The notes beneath the pieces were generated by a model, which made no database searches, had not been told where the DNA came from, and saw only the letters and a program-made list of their open reading frames with translations. A stretch of 64,000 nt of DNA from Megaleporinus macrocephalus (taxonomy: Eukaryota; Chordata; Actinopteri; Characiformes; Anostomidae). Location of the stretch: positions 26,338,349 through 26,402,348 of the forward strand of contig CM038702.1 in NCBI GenBank assembly GCA_021613375.1, given 5' to 3'. Positions within the stretch are counted from its first letter, which is position 1, and the number at the start of each line of letters is the position of its first letter. Positions 25,407 to 39,000 of this stretch are shown piece after piece. Position numbers and translations under genes: made by a program.

Positions 25407-28400
25407 CGACCGGTAGGGAGCCCAGTCTTTTCTACATACTCTCACTCACACACACACACAGAGTGACATCGACCGGTAGGGCTTTCACTCAGCCGCGGCG
25501 CCCACCATGCAGATGGAGAAGATGAATAGACTGAAAGAGAAATGACAGAAAGCAGTACCGGCTCAAACAAAGCACTCAGAACAGAGCGCTGACACCTTTA
25601 TAGAGAGATGAAAAGAGAAGGTCTATAGGGTTTTGTACTGATTGTGTTTTTGAACTCAATTAGACCAGAGCACTGTGTAATAGCCTATTAACAATCAAGA
25701 GACAAGGGAAAACAGGAGATTCTAATAGTTACAGGACGTTTTGTACCTGTCGACTGAATTAACAGTGATTTTATTTTATTTTTTTTGCTCCTATCAAGTG
25801 AGTGTGTTATCAGTCGTGGCCCTGATATGCACATAGAGGCCTAGTTTACACGAGCGCTAATATCTGAGACTTTCGACGTGCCCTATTCTGTGGGATTGTA
25901 ATTTGGAGGTGTATGAGGATCCTTTGTCTGGTGTGTTTTATGATAAGAGGGTAATTCATTTACGCAGCATGCTCTCTGAATTTCGATGAGGCAGTGTCCT
26001 TGCCACAGCTGCAGAAAGGGCAATAGTTAGAGCTCCTCTTACACCCTTCCACACTTCATTTCAATTTGATCTTTAAACAAATTTAAGCCAAAAACAGAAT
26101 TATCCCAGATACGCTTATTCTAATATGAGTAAACAGATGTTAACAATATCTTACCTCGCATCATATCAAGCTCAATAAATATGAGGGTGCACTGAAAACT
26201 AAGATTTAAAAGCATCTCTTATTTATTTTGTTGAAATATTTCCGACTGGTTTTATATTACCAGAAAACAGTCATTTCAAACTTTTGAATAGTGGTTATCC
26301 ATCCTTGCATCTAAAGTCTCTGCTGTCGCAAATATTTGTTATGTGTTGTTATATGTTTTATGTTGGCTTCCTCAAATTCAGGGATGCCCAGACTTCTGGG
26401 GATGCAGAATGCAATGACTGGCATTGGCTGTATGTCAAAAACCGAAAAGATAGGAACAAATAAAAAATGTTTCATAGTAATAAGGCCAGCACACATGGGA
26501 TTCAATGCACTGCATCACAAAGCAACACGTAGCATAGCAGAGTGGATGCGTAGTGCATCCAAGTTCCTATAAATTAAATCCAACATCAGCATAAATTAGC
26601 ATCAGCATCACTTATCACGCTTGGCATTTTCTTGCTACCTCTTCACATACTGTCTTTCAGCTGAAAGATATGAGCTGAAAAAGGCCAGGGTAGTAACCAT
26701 AGCTGAGGTAAGAGCCCTTTAGCTTGTGTCTGTTTATCTAAATGACTGGTTTTCTCTGTGCACACGTGATCTACTGTGTTTTGTGGTCCCAGTGGGGCTT
26801 TAATTTAATGTAGCGATGACAGAACGCTGTATGAGGCATTTTGACACACTGAGAAATTGAACTGTGCTTGGAGTCATGGAGCACTGGCGCATGTTAACGC
26901 AGAGTGTCAGAGCCAGTGTGGGTGCCTCCATTAAAAACAATGCTTTTAAATTCAGCACTATATGTGAGCAGTGACCTTTACGCTATATTTTGGTACTAAA
27001 ATGCTTAACACATCCTCTACAGAGAACACACCTAAATATGATATTTTCACACACATTTTATTTGCGTTTAACATTTTAGAAAAGTTGCACTGTAAAATGT
27101 ATTATGAGGTCATATCTCTGGGTTCACCTCCCACATGCCCATCCTCAGCACTCTGAGTTGCTGGTCTGAGTTGCTGACCTGCCTGTCCAATCCCAAGTCT
27201 TGCCATTTGTCATTTCAAGGCTAGACTACTGCAACTCGGTCCTTGCTGGTCTTCCACTCCGGGCCATCAGGCTTTTACAACTGATCCAGAATTCAGCAGC
27301 ATGGCTCGTCTTCAGTCTTCTCAAGTTCACTCATGTCTCTCCCCTGCTGTGCTCCCTTCACTGGCTTCCTGTAGCTGCTCGCATTAAATTTAAAACTCTG
27401 ATGCCTACAAGGCCAAGAACAAACCAGCTCCTCCCTACCTTATGGCAATGATCAAGAGTCAATCTGTACCTCCAGCCCTTCAGGCTTCTAGTACAGCTCA
27501 GCTTGACCCACCATCCTCCAAGATGTGTACTCTTTGTGAACCACTTTAGTGAGCATTAATATTAATATTTACTGAATTATTTTTTTATTTATTGAATGTA
27601 TTGCACTTCATGTATTTACTTGCTAGGTCTGAGCACTGGCTAGGTTGCAATTATGTCGTATTTAACTGTATTTTTGTTAGTAGATATCAGGACTGGGCCT
27701 TGTTCTGGCCTTGTTTGAGCTCAAGGGTAGTTTTAGTTATTTTACTAGCCAGAACACATTCTCTGACTGAACACAAAGCACTTTTGTAAGTCCCTCTAAG
27801 TAAGAGCATCAGCTAAATGCCATAAAAACACATGTAAGTATACTCCCTCGCTCTGTTCTGATCCAACTTTCTTTTGTGGTTGCTTATCTCTCGTTTGTCC
27901 TTGTTTTGTGATTGCTTATCCTGTTTTTGCCTGTTTTCAGACCTTGAGTCTAACTAACCTTCAACAGCCTGTTAGTCAGTTCTGTTGTGGACCTTTCTAC
28001 TGTTTATTATTTCAGTTATGTGGATTTAGTTAACTCTTCCTCTTGGTCTCAGCCTCTTTTGTAACACACTTTGTTGCATTTGTTAAATTCTGTTATAAAA
28101 CAGTAATTTTGTAGGTAAGTGTTAAGTTAAAAAATCAACAGCACACTTATTTTGACCATGGGCTGAACACTTAGTTTTGTAATTAAAGATTAAAATAACT
28201 TTCTAATGTAAGTAGGTATGTAGTGTTAATTGAAGGTACAGCACAGTATACTCTATAGTGGTAACTCTATAGTACAGCACAGTATACTCTATAGTGGTAA
28301 CTCTATAGTATAGCACAGTATACTCTATAGTGGTAACTCTATAGTACAGCACAGTATACGCTATAGTGGTAACTCTATAGTACAGCACAGTATACTCTAT

Positions 28401-30649
28401 AGTGGTAACTCTATAGTACAGCACAGTATACTCTATAGTGGTAACTCTATAGTACAGCACAGTATACGCTATAGTGGTAACTCTATAGTACAGCACAGTA
28501 TACTCTATAGTGGTGACTCTATAGTATAGCACAGTATACTCTTTAGTGGTAACTCTATAGTACAGCACAGTATACTCTTTAGTGGTAACTCTATAGTACA
28601 GCACAGTATACTCTATAGTGGTAACTCTATAGTACAGCACAGTATACTCTATAGTGGTAACTCTATAGTACAGCACAGTATACTCTATAGTGGTAACTCT
28701 ATAGTACAGCACAGTATACTCTATAGTGGTAACTCTATAGTACAGCACAGTATACGCTATAGTGGTAACTCTGTAGTACAGCACAGTATACTCTATAGTG
28801 GTGACTCTATAGTATAGCACAGTATACTCTTTAGTGGTAACTCTATAGTACAGCACAGTATACTCTATAGTGGTGACTCTATAGTATAGCACAGTATACT
28901 CTTTAGTGGTAACTCTATAGTACAGCACAGTATACTCTATAGTGGTGACTCTATAGTATAGCACAGTATACTCTTTAGTGGTAACTCTATAGTACAGCAC
29001 AGTATATTAATAGAGTATTATGGGTTAAGTGACTTGGGAATCTCAGGTTTTTAAATTTGTAGACTTGTAGACTGTTTTTAAGTGAAATGTTATAAATTGT
29101 GACCTTTTGAGCTGACAACTAAGTAAGGGTCAGGGGACTGGCAGATTTTGAAGTGAGCCTGTCTCACATAACATCTTGCCAGCTCATGTTTGTGGATGTC
29201 TCCTTTACCTGGATAAAAAAGCGAGTGTGCATGTCCATGTTGGTCAGTAATGCGAATCAACATGTGGAGCTGTTGTTGCCTGTTTTACCATGTTTCCTAT
29301 CACTGTATAAAATGAGCTCCATGCTGCCTTTATTGATGAATGCACTGCAATACTTTCTGAGTGAATTCAGAATACAGTGAACTACTTTCACTTGGCTATG
29401 GAAACACTTACAGCTTCATGCAAACATTTGAGCAACCTTGGCCATATGGCATCCTTTTAGATTTTTCAGGAAGCACAATATGTTTGATTTATTTGTTATT
29501 TTTTGAATAGTTGTAGCAGAAGTTGTGTTTACTTCTTAAACAAATCTACATTATTTGGCCAGGTGTACCCAAACCTTTGCATTCAACTGCACTATTAATA
29601 TTTTTGATTGTTTTTTTAGAGTAACAGTGAAAGGCTACCAGTGTGGGGTAAATTCCTATTCATGTGTTTATAAAAAGGCAGTTTGATTGACAAATCGTGC
29701 TATTAAAGAAGAGATAAAACGCACAAAGACACCATGTGCAAGTGTAAATCCGAGGTTTTTATACAGTCCATAATAAAAAAATGAAAGGAATCCACAAAAG
29801 CAAAAAATAAAGAACAGAGCACTAGAAATTAAAACACCACTCTGAAAGAGAACCAAACACTGAGGAGAATAAAGGAAACAGATATCCAGCAGGAAAACAG
29901 AATAGGACTTGTAAAACTAAAATGCCAAGCAACTACATGACAAACAAGCAGACGTATAAATAATCTGAGAACAAGCAAACAACGCTTCTGAGCAATAACA
30001 AGAGAGCAGGTCTACAGACTAGAGACAGGTGAGACAGATAACAAGGAGGCAGGTAAAAACCAAACGCAAACAAAAACAAGAGCCCAAAAGGCCAAAGAAA
30101 AGAACTGAGGAAGGAAAGCAAAAGAAAAACAAAGACAAAGACGAAGCCTGCCAGGATAAATTAAAATGTTGGCATTAATTAAATTGCAAGTTGGTATTCA
30201 TGCAGTTAATAAAGTTGGTACATTAGCATTAATAAAGAGAATAATTTAGCATGAATATAGTTCATTGATTAGTATTCTCCAAGTGAATAAATTTTATATA
30301 ATAATATAATAATATCATTATATCGTTAAATATAAGGTGGCATGATGATGCAGTGGTCAGCACGGTGGAGTAGTGGTCAGCACTGTGTCCTCACAGTAAG
30401 ACGATCTGGGTTGGATTCCCGGTCCGGGTTGTTCTGTGTGGAGTGTGCATGTTCTCCTCTTGCTTGCGTGGGTTTCCTCCGGGTACTCCTGTTTCCTCAC
30501 ACAGTCTAAACGCATGCAGGTTAGGTTGACTGGATAAAGCTGAAGATAATGGATGGATGGATGAATGGTTCACTAAATATAATAAATAAGCATTAATAAA
30601 ATGAATTCATAAAGTTTATTATTTAGTATTCCTAAAGTGACTGTAGTGA

Positions 30650-30708
<59 letters not shown>

Positions 30709-33700
30709 AATATGTCATTGAAAATAATAAATTAGCATTCATGGTGTATAAGTCGGCATGAATGACTAATCGATAACGCTAGTAAATTTAGTATGTTACT
30801 ATTAATAAAGGTAGTATGTTAGCATTAGCAAAGTTAATGCCGCTACTCTATAGTAACAGAATGACTTCGTATGTATGAAATGATATGTTAATATATCATT
30901 TAATAAATAATACATTAACATTCATAGTTTAAAAGCATGAATGACTAATCAATAACATTTTAGTATTAATAAAGGTAGTATGTTAGCATTAGTAAAATTA
31001 ATGCTGCTACTCTGTACTAATAGAATGACTTACCAATCTGATAGAGCTTGTTTTAAATAAACTCCTTACTTCTGTTTTCTCTGAAAATTATATCAAAGGG
31101 ATCTGTAAGCACTGTAAATGCTGACCAGCCAGAAAGCGCATTTACAAAAAGAAAGGCTTAATATTTATTTCATTGTTATACCTTTTAATTAGTCTAATGG
31201 TCTCTGTAAAGCAGGAGGCATGTAGGTTGGATGCATTATGAACGGACTCCAGCTCTTGTCATCAAAACAGGCAGCGGTCAAAACACAACCAACAGTTAAT
31301 GAGTCTAGAGCACTTGCAGGTGTACAAGTGCGGTTAGAGTGGGTGGAGCCAGGGATAGTCCAAGTGGAGTGACCCCAGAGAAGGGAGACACTCTCACTTA
31401 ATGACACACATTGCTATTAAATTAGAGTAACCTATCAGTTTCAGTATAACTACAAATCAGTTGCTGTGTGATAGCAGTAGCAGTATGTGGTCCAGCAGAA
31501 AATACAAATGTATAAAGCCACCAGTGTGGGTTTAATTAACATGGAGCAGACGCAGCCTGCGTACCATTGGGACTGTTTTCAATCTATAGTGCAGAAACAG
31601 ACTGGAGCGTCGCTTTAAAAGGATTGCAGCTCTCTACGGATCCTCACTGAGACTGCTATTGAACTCCTTTTTGAGGCATCTCATCATCCACAGATCTGAG
31701 TGCATTTAAAGTGTATTAGAACTGAATTCTTTACTGAGTGCTCATATTGGCTGCCGACATCAGAGCGTAAAACCACTTCAGGCTTTAAAGCTACTCTTCT
31801 CCTTTAATAACTTGATTTCTCGATTTCTCAATACGGTCATCCCATTTACTTTAATATGTAAGGAATCTGATCTACCAAATCTAAAAATGTGTAGTTTTTT
31901 ATTTTAACAGGCAATGGCATCAACTTGATTCATCACATTAGCTTTGCAATTAATTGGCCTTTTCTTCTTAAAACCATCTGGAGTGGCGATGGGTAGTACA
32001 GCGCATATAACCATTGTAAGCAACACAAGTGGTGCTTTCCATTGCTTCCGTGCCCTCTCATCCTGAATAAAAATAATAAGGTTTGAGTTGCTTTCACTGT
32101 CCCCAAGCAAGTGAATGCAGTGCAGGTTTTTCAGTCCTTCAGTTAATGTTGAAATATCTAACTAACGATTGCTCACTAAATGTTAAGCAGAGCTAGCTGT
32201 TAGCTTAGCTAGCATTTAATTCTGGCATGCTAAAACACAGACATGGCTTTACATGATACTGAGTAAAATCTGACCGAGTGTAGACAAACTGCTGGTGCTG
32301 AAGGGGCACAAATGTGAAATGAAAACCTGGTTTGTGGTGTCTACATCTGTAGCTTAGTAGCTAACCTCATGTTAACCTCAAGCAGGCCACAGTCCACATC
32401 ATGCCATTCACCCTTGGACAAACATTTCATTTCACTCTTGTTGGGGACAATAAACACAACAAAATTGTAAAGAGCAGTTCCTTAATGGGACACCGAAGCA
32501 GGTTTGGGACATGAATGTATTAATTGATTTTCAATAACTTTATTTTGTTATAATCTTCAGACATTTCAACACATTGCTGATCACTTAAACAGATGATTTA
32601 AGTGTTTATTGTGTTTTATTTGTAATGCGTCTCAGTTTCCAACAAAATGCCAAAATGCTAAAGGAAAAAAATGTGAAGGAAGCTGACAAAGTGAATTAAT
32701 ATTTTCATTTATCTGATTCTTATAGGCTGCGAGAGACAGCAGGCCAAGCACAACAATCAAAATATGCAAAATGTAAATTTAAAAAATCTGAAAAAATACA
32801 TACCAGATGAAAATGAAAGTGTACCTGCAGTTACATGGTAGAGCTCGATCAGACTATTCATCACAAAGTGCGAAGCAAATTTCTCTATTTGACCCTTTGC
32901 TTACTCCTGTGTACAGGGTTGGAGTAGGGTGTTCACACAGTTACATGATTCAAAACAGCCTACCTGAAACTCTCACACACACAGACAGACCCAAACACAC
33001 ACACACATAAAGCGGGAAGGCGAACTTCACAGATGCAATTTCAAAATGCACTGATGTCCTGCAGCGTCATTAAACCAGGCTCTAGATTGTTCCTAACAGC
33101 GGTGCAGTCATCACCATTCATATCCCAACATTTCTGCACTGAAACAAAACAAGCAATCAGACAAAAAGCTAGGCTCACATAAACACACCAAACACTGCAG
33201 CACCCCCCCACCACACTTTTGGGCTCTTCTATAAAATTAGCATGTTGGAGATACTGTCTTTGGACAGTGATGATATAAAGCAAATGTTAAAAACATTAAA
33301 ATTATATACACTGAATTATAATGTTTTTACAAAAAGCATTTACCAAACACACACTGCCCCTCCAGCAGCACTGCAGTGTCTGATCCACTCTCCCTGGCGC
33401 ACCACACACTAACACACACATCACTGCAGCGCTGAAAATGATCTGCCACCCATATATTTGCTTTGTAGTGATACAGGTGTCCTGATGATTGAAGAACAGG
33501 GTGAAAGGAGGCTAAGAATGTAGGCTGAGAAACAGACAGTTTGTGCGCAGTGCTTGTATATGAAGGGGCATATAAAGTGTTGATACTAGTAGGTGTTCAT
33601 AATGAAGTGACCAGTTGGTGTGTGAGACTAATATTTAGAAGTGTATGGTTGTTATTGGGTTTTGTATAGCAATACATTACTTAAATCGATTATCGGCCTG

Positions 33701-36023
33701 TCCCTCCCTGCCATTGGCAAGCCTTTGCAGCAGCAGCCATATGGTTTAGTGACTCGATATTGGAAGGCTTTGTAGGATGTGGTGTCCATATCTCGCCGAC
33801 AGCTTTGGGAGGACAGTTGGCATTAAAAATGTTGTTTGCCATATGCTGCCTCGTGTCGCCTTGATTCCGAGTGAGTGTGAAGCCGTGAAGGTCGTGAAGA
33901 TCTGCCCGGAGTGTGTAGAGCTGTTCACGCATAGACAACACGCTCTAGCAGCTTTACTCCACGGAGGGATCCAACTGGAGAAGATGTTTTGAATGGGAGA
34001 GATCAAACCAGCCCTGCTTTTGCCTTGTGGGGATCTGCTAGCTGTAAAGGCAGTGAAAATTGTCTCTTTTTGTCTTTCCCCTTCCCTGAACGCAAGCGCC
34101 TTAATAATGAAGTGAAGCTGACAGAGAAGCACCTGTGGCTACAACCAGAATAGAAGATTTACAACTTTTGCCTTTTTTCTGCCTGCTGTTGGAAGCCTCG
34201 GACGAAATAACAAGCTCCTGCTAGCTGCGGTTCAGACGACACGGGAAGCAGCATGGGAGGAAATCAAATGCAAACCTTTTCACTCTTTTAGCTGTGGTTA
34301 GGCCTCATGTAGGGAGCACTGAAGGCTGGGGAGAAATTCTTGGTGCACTTCTGCAAGAGATATATGCCAATCATAATGATGACCAGAAATCTTTAAATCA
34401 AAAGTTTGGGCACTCATCCTCATTAGGTTTTTGTACGCTTTCTGATAAATGAAGCCTGTAAATCCTTCAGGTTTCTTACTTGTTTTCTCTGAACTACTAA
34501 TTCCCCAATTCCCCAATTCTAACCTATTTTCCTCTGCTTGGTGTTTCCCATCAGGCCACAGTGGCAGCTTTTGCAGCAAGTGAAGGTCACTCTCACCCGC
34601 GAGTGGTGGAGCTGCCAAAGACTGATGAGGGGCTAGGTTTTAATGTGATGGGCGGAAAAGAGCAAAACTCCCCAATCTACATCTCCCGCATCATCCCTGG
34701 GGGCGTGGCTGAGCGACATGGAGGACTGAAGAGAGGAGACCAGCTTCTGTCTGTCAACGGAGTGGTGAGTACAGTACAGCTTCAAGATTCAAGATTATCA
34801 TAACATTATTCACTTATAAATCATAAGACTCATCATTCTGTTTTACTGTACACCAGTTTATGATTACATATGAAATATTTAGTATTTGCCATAAAAAACT
34901 GCTATGAATGAATTAGGTGTTTATTTGGTATCTACTATAAATTTTGAAGTATCTACCGTAAAATTTCAGTAAATGCTTTTTTAAAATTGCAAACGTTTCT
35001 TATTTAGTAACAATTATGAATTATTCAGGAACAACTATGAATAGTCCCATTGTTGCTATAAGGAGATTCAGTAGCTGGTATGAAATACTCAGTATCTACT
35101 ATATTTTCTGTATGGCTATTAATTATTCCGCAACTCTTTTATTTAATTTTCAATTATCCAGGAACAACTATGAATTATTATGTAACTACTACAAAGTTGT
35201 CAGAAAATCTAATGAACTCCTGTAGTTCTGTATCTTAAATCATTACACTTTAAATTACATTTACTTTGTTTTCTGTGTGGATGTTAGAGAACTGCTGCTT
35301 TTATGTAAAACATGACACAATAATGATTAACAATCTATATATTGCGTATCCTTGAATGGTGAACTTAGTTCAACTTGTCTAGCTTGAATGATGTTTATTA
35401 AGAGCAGCAGACAAGAACTGTTCTTGGTTTTAGCTCAGAGATCAGACATTTACCTCAAAGTGACACAGTATACGCAGTATAGCACTCTCATTCTTCATGA
35501 TCAAGGTCTTTCTGACACTTTAATCAATACAGATCAGTCAGCACTGGAAGGGGCAGCAGGATCGTCGTCTCTGGAGTGATTTCACGTTGATATGAGAGAA
35601 TAAACACTTCTCACAAACTTTACTGGACTGACCATCCCACATTGTTACGGATAGAACACAAAACAAATCATGTCAGTGGCCCTGTCAATATATATTAATA
35701 AAAAATTTATTACTGCATGCAGTAATAATGTCTAGTAGCAGGCACTTCAGGGCCAATCTCCCACTCCTCTTTTGTAGAACTCACAGATTTTCTACCTGAT
35801 TTGGGGCCAAGCTAACTTTTTCTATCACTTGTTTTGGCAGTTGTGAGCACTCCACCTGTACTCAGATATGCACTATACAACTCAGCAGTCCACTCGACAG
35901 ATATTGTTCTTATAACACAGACTGCTGACAGATTAAAGAATAAAATAACAGCTATGCCTTTGATTTTGGTTTGTCGATCACAGTGCTAAACAAAGTAGAT
36001 ATGCCTGTGTCTCAGTTTTCATA

Positions 36024-36060
<37 letters not shown>

Positions 36061-39000
36061 TGTGAGAGGCTAGTAGTAGTTTAAAAGTTTTGGTGTAAAT
36101 GGAGAGAAGAGTGACAGTAACTGAGCTCTTGTATTACCATCACGTCCTGCACTATAAAATGCAAACCAACATGTGCAAAATGAAATCAGATTAAATCAAA
36201 TGAAGAAGATAGAAAACTACAATAATCTAGTGGGTTTTACTCAGGAGGGGGGCGTAAAACTTAGCAGTGCATCCAATATTTAATAACGTTTGATAAAAAG
36301 GATAATGAAAACATGTGAAAATGTAAAAGCCATTTGACTAACAGACACATTCACCACCTTAATGAATGTCCACGGGGAAATGTGTTGTTTTTCCAGCAGT
36401 GCTAAGTAGTGTAATTAATTAAAGCTGAAGTTATTGGTAAGAAAGGAAAGTGAGTGAGTGAAGTCAGCATTGTGTCTGCATTTTTGCCTGCTTTATTTGC
36501 TCAGCCATGTGTGCTGTAGTAGACCTCAAAACTGCTGAGCAAATATTATAACTTACTCTGTAGTTTATCTCACTGTTGCTATATGTAACGCTCACGGAGA
36601 CTGGAGAGGCGGATACACACGCAGATGAGGAATCTAAAATTTAATAATGTCCATAGTGACAGTAACAGCCAACAAGAAACAGAAAAACAAGCAGAACAAA
36701 CAACGAAATACACCAAATACACCACAACATACACAACAAATCACACAGCAAAATGTCAGACCAAGGTAAGGGGAAAACAGAGGGTATAAAACAAGAGAGG
36801 AAACCCAAAACACCTGGACACAGGAGGGGTTACAGATTCAAACCAGGTGGGGGTGAAGACACTAGGAGCACATGATCAAAATAAACATGAGCACATGGCT
36901 AACACAAAAGCGTAAACAGAAGCACATGGGACTGAAAGGATTCAAACACAGACGAGGGCAGACAGGGTGTGACATTAAAAAAATATCTAACAGACATCTA
37001 TTAAAAATATTAAAAATACTTTGGGTTGTATTAACTTTGCTTAGTTAGGTCTGTGTGCCCCTCTCACACAGGTTACAGCGCATGCTTATGTTGAAATGTT
37101 TCTATTGTGTGCATATGACCCTCTGTTCAGAAATCTGAAAAAGGAAACAAATGCTCTTTATTACTGCAGCAGCATTCAGTTAAACGGCTAGTCTGAGCTC
37201 TTTGTCCTTACAGACACTAATACTCAGATGTAAACACGCAGTTGTTAGTATATACATAATTGAATGTCAAATGCAGCCAGTAATTGTGTCTAGGTAACAT
37301 GTCTAAGTAAATACAATTCTAATGATTAAAAAACAGGTGGGTAAGTGCATGATGGGAACTAATTAGTCTTCGCCTAGTGGAAACAGTAGAATGTAAATGA
37401 TGCCACAGGAGAATGCACTGAAAAGGAACTCATATTAATTCCATCCTTCATATGAAGTCTGAAACTGAGGGACTGCAAAGCTGCATAAAACTTTTAATTG
37501 GAGCCAGCTTGAATCTCTGGATTTGGATACATTAGTCATGCTGACCAATCAGAGCTCTTTTGTCATGGTTGCAGTCCAAGCAAATGAGCAGCAGAACAGG
37601 TTATCTTGTTGTGGCAGAGGCTGAAGCTTATACAGCAACAGCTTATGAAAATGCAGAGGTTAAAGAAAATACATGGTGGACAGAAGCAGAAAGGCTTAGG
37701 TGGTGAAATGCCTCATTGTTCTTTCTTGTACAGCATTTATACATACTGTGTACACCTGTTAGTTGCAGTGCTTAAAGGAAAATTGTTCATTTGCCATTGC
37801 TACTATGCAATAGATTTCTACTTCATCATCCGTCCTCTTTACAAAACACATTGGACATGATGTGAAGTTAAAACCATGTTTCTCCTCTAAATCAATCTTT
37901 GCTGAAAAGACATTAAGAAGTGTGTTCATGTTCATTTGAAACAGGGTCCCTGACTAAGTTTCAGCTTCACTAAACCTAATAAACACAGCTGAGATAATTT
38001 ATATGATTGACGGTAATGGCACAAATGAACTAGTTTTTCATATTATTTTAATTTTTTTTTAAAAAAGTCTGGGAAAGTGGAGGTTTTTTATGTCTCCTGA
38101 ACCAAATCAGAAAGTGGTGGGCCTTCGACTCAGTCAAGTGTCTGCTCACCTCCATGGCTCTAGCCACCCTGCTGGTGCTAGTTTTGTTGCATGTTAATGT
38201 CTTAATATCTTAATATCTCTTATTTCCATGCAGATTAATCTTGCTATATTCCATATGTAACTTTTACACTGAAATTCCTTATGAATTTGAGTTCAGTTCT
38301 TTTGATTTGAAGTTTTTATAGTTTATTTGAGGATGCAACTTATGCAGTTTATCCAACTCACGCTTCATAGTTTAGTCAAAGCTTCTTCTTTATTTATGGT
38401 TCCCTGTTTGAAATCTTATAAGCTGGCACTCACTTATGGATGGCTAAGACATTGCTTGAGTTTAATCTCACCTAATCACCTGTTGGGCTGAAGTCTCTTG
38501 CACCACTTGGGATCACCTGAACATGCTCTGGTCCTCTTGTCTATAAATGTATAAAGCAGTGTATAGTATTTCTTGTTGTTAACATTGGAAAGCAAAATGG
38601 TCACATATGATGCAACTGTGTCTAAGAATCTAATATTTGTCAACCCTAATATTATTTATAGAGTCAGAACTGTTCACAGTGGTGATCATATGAACCAGAC
38701 TTCTGAGGAGTTTAATGACTCTAAAAGCTCCATCACAGAAAGGCCTCTGTGAAATGGTTCTAAATACACTGCCTGCTGTGATTGTTTTGCAGTCGTTACA
38801 AAAAAAAATGTTTTGTTCAAAAACATGATTTGAATATATGCAGCCTGTTCATGTTACTTTATGAAAGTAAATGAGCAATGACATGTTTTAGTCCCAGAAT
38901 AAAAAGAAATTAGCAGTAAAACTCTTAAAAAAGGATTCGGCCACTAGGGCTAGTCGGGCATGCTCGACCATCCAAACCCTGCTCACTCTTTGGGAAGTGG

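Larger units (their letters stand above)
14754..34554 (+). other. lin7a: lin7a intron 3
   Basis: 19.8 kb. It contains the 67-bp and 36-bp minisatellites, two hAT-type non-autonomous elements, an L2 LINE fragment, a SINE copy and several A-rich relics. About 17,640-19,080, 31,040-33,200 and 33,690-34,550 hold no repeat or gene that I recognise. Confidence 0.8.

Noticed and set aside
28203..29000. 265-residue ORF on the - strand with a perfect 12-residue repeat
   Set aside because: It is the translation of a 36-bp non-coding minisatellite inside a lin7a intron; no start context, no domain, and variation is not codon-like.
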